A DNA stretch of 64,000 nucleotides, taken from Coprinopsis marcescibilis (lineage: Eukaryota > Basidiomycota > Agaricomycetes > Agaricales > Psathyrellaceae). The position numbers were made by a program, and so were the translations under genes. Below the pieces are notes generated by a model, which searched no databases, was not told where the DNA came from, and saw only the letters and a program-made list of their open reading frames with translations. Below, piece by piece: positions 56,648-64,000 of the stretch (its first letter is position 1; each line of letters opens with the position of its first letter). The stretch is from assembly GCA_004369085.1 (NCBI GenBank), contig ML210224.1, positions 1-64,000 of the forward strand, given 5' to 3'.

Positions 56648-58773
56648 ATGGACACCTTGCATCCCTCTGCTGGCGATGGAAAATTTGCAACGCCTGCTGA
56701 ACGGTCCCTCACACATGCTGAATGCGAACGTATCCCCTTTGCTGCTGCTAGGTGCGACCCTGCGTTCCAGTGGAAGACCATGTCGGTCGTATAGCCCTTG
56801 TAAAGTCATCTCAACTGACCATACACCGAGTTTGCAGGTTACGAGTCGATCTGTGTTTACTTCCTTTGTTGGGGGCGTTGTACGCTGTTTGCGTCGTCGA
56901 TCGCGGAAATCTGGGATTGGCAAGGACAGCTGGGATGGACCATGACCTGGTTAGTAAAATCACATGCTGAATATATTGAGGTTCAAGCTAACGATGTCGC
57001 TAGGAACTCAGTGTGGGATCTAGGTATAGCATCGTTTCATGTGTTTATTTCATCCCATACATCATCCTGTGAGCCATTAACGTTGTTATCATCACTTGCC
57101 CGCCGTCTGACCTGTGTACTAGACAGCTCCCAAGCAATTTGATGCTGCGTCGGATTGGTGTCACCAACTGGCTAGCGTTCTGCGTTACTTCATGGGGTGC
57201 TGTCCAACTCGGAATGGGGTTCGTCCACACTTGGGGCGAACTCGCCGTTTGTCGGATGTTTCTGGGTGCCCTCGAAGTACGGCGAAGGTCTTCGTATGGG
57301 CATCTGAATGCTAAAAACACCTGGAATAGGCTGGATTCTTTCCCGGACTCGTTTTCATCATTACGACATGGTGAGTTGCGCTTGTGTTCTTTGTTCATCA
57401 TCGACTAGATTTTGCTCGCAGGTACACCCGACATGAAGTCCAGCAAAGGTGTGCATTATTTACATTGATCAGATTCTGAAGCTCAACGAGTCTTCCCTTC
57501 CATAGGCTAGCCTCATTTTACATATTTTCCATTGTTGTCGGGGGCTTCAGCGCCATACTTGCGTACTTATTGGCTCTATTGGACGGGAAACTCGGCTTCC
57601 CAGGCTGGTCTTGGATTTTTGTAAGCCATCTCTCGCCCCGACTTTGACACCTTTCAAACTGATATTCGGACGGTTGTTTCCAAGATCGTTGAAGGTGCTT
57701 TAACGATGGCATTCGGACTGCTAACATGGGGCGTCGTACCTGGGTTTCCTGACCAGAACAGGTTCTTGACAAAGGAGCAAACTGAGTTGGTGCTCACCCG
57801 TGTCGAAAATGACAGGGGCGATTCAGTTCCCGATGAATTTACGAGGGAGAAGGTGTTCTTGCACTTATCGGATTGGAAGATATGGGCATTCGGTGACTTT
57901 TCTACCTATAATCTGCTCTGAGAATGCTTTTCTAACTTATTGCGGTAGGATTAATGTACTTCTGTGCAACAGTGCCTGCTCAAGCCATAGGGTAGGTGCG
58001 GTTGTCATTGCACGAGTTTTTCCACAACCGGGGGTCACTTTGCCCAGGTTCTTCCTCACGAACCTCCTGTTCGGCATGGGGTGGAGCGTTAGAGCTGCCT
58101 TGCTTTTGGTTAGTCCCGCACCCTCGATTGAAAGCGGCACCCTCAATTGTATGTATGCAGAGTGCTCCCCCTTATTTGGTCGCAGCCGTTAGCATCGTTG
58201 CTTTTGCGAAGATCTCAGATAGACACTGCTCAAGAGCGCTGCCAATCGCTGTACAAACCGTCATCACTATTATTGGGTTGATGCTTATTGCGTTCAGCCG
58301 AAGACCTGGGTGGAGATACGCTGGTACGCGTTCCTCAATGTAGACCTTATCGCCTCCAACTCACTGATGTCATCTACTTAGGGATATTCCTAAGCAATGC
58401 TGGCTCGGGTGGTTGCATTCCTGGCATCCTTGCCTATGTGAGCACTTCACTTCGTGTAACGGTCGCAGTGGCAAACAACTAAGCCAATTCGTAGTCCGCA
58501 AACAACGTTGTGTCACACACAAAGCGTGCAGTGGCTACGGCTGTAGTGATATCCTTCGGAGGAATTGCTGGAATCTTCGCGACAAATGTGTTTCGCCAGC
58601 AAGATGCCCCGACGTACCTACCAGGGATATATATTACTGTAGGCTGTCAATTTCTGCTGCTGGTTTTGCTGGCTATCACTACTGCATACTTCTGGTGGAA
58701 AAACCGTGGCCAGCGTCAAGGAATCTCGGCTCAGCATTTGGAACAATCTCCCGGGTTTTTGTACACCTTGTAA
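56648..58773 (+). CDS. MFS transporter, Dal5-like (anion:cation symporter family)
   Basis: A multi-exon gene starts MDTLHPSAGDGKFATPAERS. The first membrane helix is LCLLPLLGALYAVCVVDRGN, with D-R-x-N-x-G-x-A typical of the allantoate/nicotinate permease (ACS) family. Then follow LPSNLMLRRIGVTNWLAFCV, TSWGAVQLGMGFVHTWGELA and GFFPGLVFIITTWYTRHEVQ. The central loop has VPGFPDQNRFLTKEQTELVL. Later helices include LMYFCATVPAQAIG, VAAVSIVAFAKISDR and IFLSNAGSGGCIPGILAYVS; after SANNVVSHTKRAVATA comes a final helix, FLLLVLLAITTAYFWW. About 12 helices are expected. The substrate is a small organic anion, not identifiable from sequence. All exons I tested join in frame, so the gene seems intact. Confidence 0.85.
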
Positions 58774-59111
58774 TTTGATCAGTAGATTATAATCGATCAA
58801 ATTCGGGGCTGAGTGCAAAGTAATCCACATCCGAGGATACTTACCTGGAACTCGACTCGACGTGATGTCGCCTGTGACTAGTGACTGGCAATAGGGGTAC
58901 AGCGACGTCCTCGATACATCATCCAGTATGATGCAAGAACAGATATCAATTTTGCGTATACCGCTCGAAAGTTGAGCCAATATGATAGACATTGGCTGGA
59001 CCACATGGTACACATTTTACCGTTACCACCCTCATGGTAAATGACTCGACTTCAATCACGGCTGTTGAGCTGCTGAGCAAGGTTGCCTGAAGCCAGAACC
59101 ACGACAAAGCT
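58774..59111. other. Intergenic, no gene recognised
   Basis: This gap of 338 bases holds the promoter of the next intronless gene. No motif of note. Confidence 0.5.
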
Positions 59112-59729
59112 ATGGCAGAACTCATCCTCTTCTCTCCAGACAATCGTGTTAAACTTGTACCACCTTCAAGTGAACATGACGAAGACGTCGCCATCTTGCG
59201 TTCAGACCCAGTGTCCCTTCGCTACCTTCGTTTCATGCAACCAATCACCGCTGCAGGAGTAGCTGAGAGGCGGGAGACTCGAGGAAAGGATCCTCGTATC
59301 CTGGACTTCAACGTCCTATATTTGGACGACCAGACCAGCAACTGGCGAGTCGTGGGCTGCACCGGTATCTTCAGTATCGACGACATGCAGGGTTCTTGTG
59401 AAACCGGGATCTTACTGTCGTCAAGCGTGCATGGGAAGGGGCTGGCGACGTCGGTGCTGTATACGCTATTGAAATACGTGTTCGAGGAACGGGGGCTCTA
59501 CCGGACGACTTTCGAGACGGCGGAAGACAATGCGCCCATGAGTGGTTGGTTGGACAGGGTCGGTGCTCGTCGAGAGGCATTGAGGCTGGAGGCATGGACG
59601 GATGGGAGTGGGGGAAGGACGAATGTGCTTAGCTACGCTATGCTGGCAAGAGAGTGGAGGGAGAAGGTCAAATCAGTGTTGGAGGGAAGGATGCGACTCG
59701 GTGACGATGTACCACATACAACTCAGTGA
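59112..59729 (+). CDS. GNAT-family N-acetyltransferase
   Basis: A single uninterrupted exon gives 205 residues. The order fits the RimJ/RimL-like (Acetyltransf_3) group: an N-terminal strand LILFSPDNRVKLVPPSSEHD, then WRVVGCTGIFSID, ETGILLSSSVHGKGLATSVL (the Q/R-x-x-G-x-G/A acetyl-CoA loop, here HGKGLA), LLKYVFEERGLYRTTFET, and the N-A-P-M-S-G-W-L-D-R-V-G helix with R-R-E. It transfers an acetyl group from acetyl-CoA to an amine; the acceptor is not evident. Lack of introns is unusual among its neighbours. Confidence 0.82.
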   Translation: MAELILFSPDNRVKLVPPSSEHDEDVAILRSDPVSLRYLRFMQPITAAGVAERRETRGKDPRILDFNVLYLDDQTSNWRVVGCTGIFSIDDMQGSCETGILLSSSVHGKGLATSVLYTLLKYVFEERGLYRTTFETAEDNAPMSGWLDRVGARREALRLEAWTDGSGGRTNVLSYAMLAREWREKVKSVLEGRMRLGDDVPHTTQ

Positions 59730-59844
59730 CGTTCGGTAGTTACACGATCAGAGGAGAGGCAAAAAGTAAACATTAAAAAAGGAGTGCTGCTGTGGCGCAT
59801 GTGTAACTAGATTGAAATGTCCCAAGAATTATCGCTACCATCGA

Positions 59845-61191
59845 CTATGAAAATCCAAGTGAATCCATTGTGTCCTCATGCATCATGACCCACCATGGCT
59901 CGCGGTGGGTTAGTGCATCCATTTCCGCCACCGTGATGTTTTCGTTCAGCAAGTCAGAGGCTTGATTTTTGAGGAACGCAGCAAGGTTTCCATCGGCCAA
60001 GCATCGCTTTAAAGGAAGTCGCTTTTCAGCACGACGAGTAACAATGTTACAGAGGGCCTCCTTGAACTGCATCTCTCGTCTGTCACTCTTGGAAGATACG
60101 GCCAGTGTCTGGAGCTTGGGCCAGATGGGCGGGTCAGCAGTGAACGCTTGCTCCAGATGTTTCACATGGAAGAGGGGGGCGTCGGCCAAATACAAGTGGA
60201 CTACGTTTGGGAATACGTGGGCAAATTTGCTGGTTGTCTTCATGTTGAATGTTTCCAAGGTGAGGTATTTCAACGCTCCGTATTTGTGCTGACTGTCGAG
60301 GAATTGCGGGGAGCTGAAGAGGTGGTCGAATGCGGTATTGCCTGTGCTTATCCAGAGAGACTCGAGGCGAGGAGCGTTGATACTGAGGAGGTACCTCACA
60401 ATCAGTCCACTACCCTGCTCTATGATCCTCAGTGCACGAAGGTTTTTCAGAGTCAAGGCAGAACCGGCGAAGTGCATCGGCCAGTTGGAGATGTAGTCAT
60501 GGCACTCGAGTGACAGATTCTCGAGTTTGGGAGCCCTGTTGACAATGTCCGAAAAGGTATCGTATGAGAACCAAACTGGGTCGATGTTATGAAGGTGCAG
60601 CGTAACGAGAGACGCAATAGGAGGGAGGAGATGGAGACCTTCTGTCTCCAAGAACGTCAGAGCCGGAGCGCCAGCTGTTAGGATTTGTGCACCGCTGGCA
60701 AACGTTTGAACGGGAAGGGCATTGTGCTCGACATTCTTGATTCTGAGGCGCTGCAACGTCGGGGCTTCGGATTCAGTGAGTCCTTGAAGGATTTGGTCGG
60801 CCAACCCGCTATCATAGGTGAGTATCAAGAGGGTCTTACAGCGATGTATGGATGACTTGAGGAAGGCGCGAGTAGCGACCACGAATTCCGCTCTTTTGGT
60901 TGGATCCTTGGTGAAACGGTCGAAACGATAGGCCTCAATTCGAACATGGAGGGGAGTAGCCACTCCGGTGCGCGATAGAAATGCTTCGGCACGGCCAAAC
61001 GACTTCGGGGAGTAGATGTTGATTGCGGACCAGAGCCTGCTGTCCGACAGAACAGCATTTCGCCAGTCGGAAGATACGTGACTGAGTACGACCTGCAATG
61101 GGATAGCGTGACTTGGTTCCCGTTTTGGCTTTGCAAGTCGGAAAATCTCTGACAGCAACTCTGCTGGAAGATACGGTGTTTCGGACTTCAT
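59845..61191 (-). CDS. F-box / LRR protein, intronless
   Basis: A single exon gives 448 residues. The start MKSETPYLPAELLSEIFRLA is an F-box with L-P-A-E-L-L-S-E-I-F. It is followed by LSHVSSDWRNAVLSDSRLWS, the classic VCxxWRxxAxxxPxLW-like pattern of basidiomycete F-box proteins. Weak leucine-rich repeats follow (TLQRLRIKNVEHN, APKLENLSLECHDY, LKNLRALRII, APRLESLWIST, KYGALKYLTLETF). The substrate is unknown. A TATA box (TATATAAA on the minus strand, 61350-61357) lies about 160 bases upstream of the start. Confidence 0.78.
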   Translation of the reverse strand: MKSETPYLPAELLSEIFRLAKPKREPSHAIPLQVVLSHVSSDWRNAVLSDSRLWSAINIYSPKSFGRAEAFLSRTGVATPLHVRIEAYRFDRFTKDPTKRAEFVVATRAFLKSSIHRCKTLLILTYDSGLADQILQGLTESEAPTLQRLRIKNVEHNALPVQTFASGAQILTAGAPALTFLETEGLHLLPPIASLVTLHLHNIDPVWFSYDTFSDIVNRAPKLENLSLECHDYISNWPMHFAGSALTLKNLRALRIIEQGSGLIVRYLLSINAPRLESLWISTGNTAFDHLFSSPQFLDSQHKYGALKYLTLETFNMKTTSKFAHVFPNVVHLYLADAPLFHVKHLEQAFTADPPIWPKLQTLAVSSKSDRREMQFKEALCNIVTRRAEKRLPLKRCLADGNLAAFLKNQASDLLNENITVAEMDALTHREPWWVMMHEDTMDSLGFS

Positions 61192-61982
61192 GTTGGTGAG
61201 GTGAGGAAGAGACTGGTAGTGGCGTCAAACCTATGCTAAGCATTGACTTCCAACATACGGGACTGGCAGAGAACTTACGCGACAGAGATGCTGGCTACGG
61301 TTGGGAAGAGAATCACTGAGTCAACTGAGAATTAGAACGGTGCGACGGCTTTATATAGGTTGTCGATGTCACTGCGCCGTGACCCTGGCGATCAAGAAGC
61401 TGCGAGTCAGACGAATGCAGTCATCTACGGACAGTATATTATGACACTCACGACTTCGAGACTTGTGATGATTGTATCCAAAAAGACAAGTGACTCGGTT
61501 CAGAGTCACGGTGAAAAGGAAAGAGGCGCCCGTGGCCCAGTTCAACTGACGTGACAACGAAAACCTGGGTCTAGCCCCATTTGGTAATCGACGCAAAGGC
61601 GGCACTGTCTGTAACCCCGCCCCTCCCCCGACTCTTCAGCGCTGAAGAGTCATAGCGTAGCTTCATAGCTTCATAAACAAGACAAGGCTGTTTAAGTGTG
61701 AATATTCCACGTTCTGTTCTCATTTTTATGGAGAAGCGTCAGGTCTAGCGAAAGTACTGCAACATATGGCTAGGAGGGAATTGGTCTAGGAGGGCTGAAG
61801 GCATATGATACGTATACAGGGAGTTGGAAGACATCCGGTTGTATCGAGAATTATGGTATGGCGGGTTTGCTTCGGGATTTGAAGTCGCGTCCGGTGTCTT
61901 GCTTGCAAGTGGCCTATTTCTACGGAATGACGACCCCTCGATAACCAAGGACTCCGAAGAGTAAGTGCCTAGCGCAGTCTTT
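61192..61982. promoter_or_regulatory. Intergenic with TATA box at 61350-61357 (minus strand)
   Basis: TATATAAA on the minus strand fits the F-box/LRR gene to the left. The remainder of the 791 bases up to the mS33 stop has no recognisable gene. Confidence 0.5.
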
Positions 61983-62361
61983 CTACCGCTTCTTCTTGAG
62001 GCGACGACCGTCCTCTAGTAAAGATATCATGCTCAGTCATAGTCACCTTACCTGGACGAAGCAACCACATACCCTTTTTGCTGACCTTCTTCGGGGCACC
62101 CTTGCCTCTCTTCTTCCTAGCAGCAACATCTTCTATACGTTCCTGTTCATCTTCATCAACCATCTCGAGTTCAGGGTGCTGGCGAATCAAGGAGGAGAGG
62201 TTGATTCGTGTTGGGTAGTACATAGCCATAGCTGGGCCTCGTAGTTTCGCCTTGAGGTACTTGGCACCGGTTCTGACGCCCGTAGGGTTGTAGGCGGTTT
62301 GAAAGATGCTACATCGTAGCCTCGTCAACGCCGCTAGGCGCGACGGAATAACAGCATGCAT
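61983..62361 (-). CDS. RSM27: Mitochondrial small-subunit ribosomal protein mS33
   Basis: Two exons (62073-62361, 61983-62014) sum to 321 nt and give 106 residues, the normal family length. The motifs are LTRLRCSIFQTAYNPTGVRT, GAKYLKAKLRGPAMAMYYP, and the basic RKKRGKGAPKKVSKK near the end, which is diagnostic for mS33 (yeast Rsm27). The last exon encodes only DGRRLKKKR after the split codon. The intron at 62015-62072 is needed: reading through it would add an unrelated tail. The longer upstream reading of the frame has no support, and the start MHAVIPSRLAALTRLR fits a short matrix-targeted protein. Confidence 0.92.
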
Positions 62362-62589
62362 CGTGGATTCCAAGCAAGCGCGCCAACCTCTGCGAGAATT
62401 GCTTTCCGTGGCAGAACAAACATGCGCAAATAAGCTCCTCCTCGTACTTGTCATTGGCAAAACACAAACAATGTTCTCCACATAGTCGCCAGGATACAAC
62501 AAGAGAGAGAAAATACAAATTAGGGTAACTATAATTCTAGTCTACGGGCAAGTCTAAGTACTAGGTGGGATTCACAAGCGTTTACGTTT

Positions 62590-63528
62590 CTAATAATATG
62601 TCTTTGGGGAGAATTCACTCCAGCATTTGATCTTCATCCCATCGCACGGTGAGTATCCCTTCCACCCTTCTCCCCATTCCCCTTTTTGGCCTTCTACAAG
62701 AACCACACGATCGTCTATCTTACTGACTGCGTCCAACAGACCCCATATATGCGACTCTGTAATCGGCTCCGGTCGCCAAGATTCACCATTGAAAATCGAC
62801 ACCACCAACATCTTGAGGGATGAGTAGGTATTGAGCTGTAGTATCGTGCGAATGTCTTCAACAAACGCGAGATCGTTATCTTCATTGGCGTGCGTACGTC
62901 GGGAGAGCTGGAGGTGGGTCAAGTGGGAGGGGTTTCCAAACTCCTCGAGCACCTTGCCGGGTTGCAAAACCCGTCCAGCCTCAGGAGGTTCCGCCAATCG
63001 CAGATGCGTCAACTTGGGATGCAAACCGGAAAGGCGTCCTTCGAACGCGCCTAGTTCGAGGAACTGGGTCGTCAAATCCGCGAGGTTGTGATGCTTTGAC
63101 ATGTCCGGGATGGCATTCGGGTTGAGTGTGGAGATCTCCAGATGGTGAATGTACGAGCAGGCTGTAATGATGTCCCGTATCATCCCATTCACCTTCAGGG
63201 ACTCCTTCTCCGGCTGCCAGACAACAACAAGTTTCTTCACCCTTGATAACACATCGACGTTGTTGGCTTTTGCCGTGCGATGGAAATGGCGGATCGTTTC
63301 CTCTGAGTCCAAAACGACGACTCGGTAAAGTATATCGTTTATGAACTCGTGTAGGGTTTTGGAGATGGTGGAGATTGTGCTTGTTTTGGCGACGAGGAGC
63401 GCTATCTCCAGGACTCTGATTGTCAGCTCTGCGGGGAGCTGGTGAATCTTTGCGCCCATGTACGATCGTGGATATGAGAAAAGATGGGGTTGAGGTCGCT
63501 TCACAATCATGGCTGCCATGATGGACAT
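62590..63528 (-). CDS. F-box-like / LRR hypothetical protein, intronless
   Basis: One exon with two possible starts, MSIMAAMIVKRP at 63528 or MGAKIHQLPAEL at 63459. The N-terminus QLPAELTIRVLEIALLVAK resembles an F-box, then comes ISKTLHEFINDILYRVVVLD. Leucine-rich segments follow (RVKKLVVVWQPEK, YIHHLEISTLNP, HPKLTHLRLAEPPEA, PSHLTHLQLSRR), and the end is KIKCWSEFSP. This pattern occurs in many basidiomycete proteins annotated as F-box-like. The in-frame stretch upstream to 63696 is probably untranslated. The function is unknown. Confidence 0.6.
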   Translation of the reverse strand: MSIMAAMIVKRPQPHLFSYPRSYMGAKIHQLPAELTIRVLEIALLVAKTSTISTISKTLHEFINDILYRVVVLDSEETIRHFHRTAKANNVDVLSRVKKLVVVWQPEKESLKVNGMIRDIITACSYIHHLEISTLNPNAIPDMSKHHNLADLTTQFLELGAFEGRLSGLHPKLTHLRLAEPPEAGRVLQPGKVLEEFGNPSHLTHLQLSRRTHANEDNDLAFVEDIRTILQLNTYSSLKMLVVSIFNGESWRPEPITESHIWGLLDAVSKIDDRVVLVEGQKGEWGEGWKGYSPCDGMKIKCWSEFSPKTYY

Positions 63529-64000
63529 TTGTTGGGGATAAGGGTCTGGGGGTGTCGGGCAGGGAGAATGAACGTAATAAGTACAAACGGAGGATACCAA
63601 AAGCCTACAAACATTCCTGGTTGCTCCGTGATCAGTCGGATTGGGATAAGCATGGCAATTGCCGTTCAGGGCCCACTGGGCCAGGACCGGGCCCAAGCTC
63701 GACCATCTGCGCTAAGCCATGTTGAGAAAAGGCGAGCAAGGTGGCCAACGGATAACGCGATAAGGTTGGATATGAAGAGCGGAACGAGGCGAGAATGACA
63801 CAAAAGTTCTTCCGCTCAGCCTTGCTTCTGTCGGACGCAATTGTAGGTCGACTCCGACTCAGAAAAATCTTGGAAGAGAAGCATGACTGAACGCTCCTTT
63901 GTCATATTGATTGAACTGTAAGCATATTGGCTCCAACATATACAAAGTACAGTCACCGTCGCAAGGTCCTCTCCTTTGATACTCTGTATCCAGTCCTAAC
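63529..64000. other. Right edge of window, no gene recognised
   Basis: These 472 bases hold short open frames only, with nothing I can assign. Confidence 0.45.

Noticed and set aside
61969..62502. 177-residue reading of mS33 with both ends extended
   Set aside because: Both extensions are unlike the family. The internal start and the 58-nt intron give the standard 106-residue protein.

Overview
The window looks like nuclear DNA of a mushroom-forming basidiomycete (Agaricomycetes). Most genes are cut by many short introns, almost all 48-75 nt. Several intron-poor F-box/leucine-rich genes are scattered among housekeeping genes, and the transposon remnants are of types common in that group. I built the gene models by hand from splice signals, reading frame and conserved motifs. 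Where a protein length is given without qualification, the summed exon lengths are an exact multiple of three.

Layout. 1-7550 is a pile of dead transposons: a minus-strand Ty3/Gypsy element cut by the window edge, a Myb/SANT gene with a facing transposase-like tail (PIF/Harbinger-like), the C-terminus of a Helitron helicase, and possible hAT-like ends. From 7749 on the window is gene-rich. It holds a secreted zinc metalloprotease; a hormone-sensitive-lipase-like esterase; a peroxisome-tagged ACAD10/11-type kinase divergent from mitochondrial Hsp70; an F-box protein; dynactin p25; a TMEM70-like mitochondrial protein; a GPI-anchored secreted protein; flavocytochrome b2 (L-lactate dehydrogenase); and an isocitrate-lyase/PEP-mutase family enzyme. 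After a 2.4 kb empty stretch come an F-box/LRR protein divergent from a large RecB-like nuclease-helicase, PP2A leucine carboxyl methyltransferase, another F-box protein, a CSC1/OSCA-type channel, an NFKBIL1-like protein, two mitochondrial-looking proteins of unknown function, ribosomal protein eL33, glutaryl-CoA dehydrogenase, a family X DNA polymerase, NMN adenylyltransferase, a Dal5-like transporter, a GNAT acetyltransferase, two F-box/LRR genes and the mitochondrial ribosomal protein mS33.

There is no operon logic, but mitochondrial or peroxisomal metabolism is well represented (Hsp70, lactate oxidation, glutaryl-CoA oxidation, ACAD10/11-type kinase, TMEM70, mS33). Several genes are divergent pairs sharing short promoters. 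The most unusual features are: a 1,436-residue fusion of a probable Fe-S RecB-like nuclease with an SF1 helicase; three micro-exons of 8-9 nt, two of them at or next to catalytic or cofactor residues; five GC-AG introns; and a textbook -1 frameshift heptamer at the gag-pol junction of the decayed Gypsy element.
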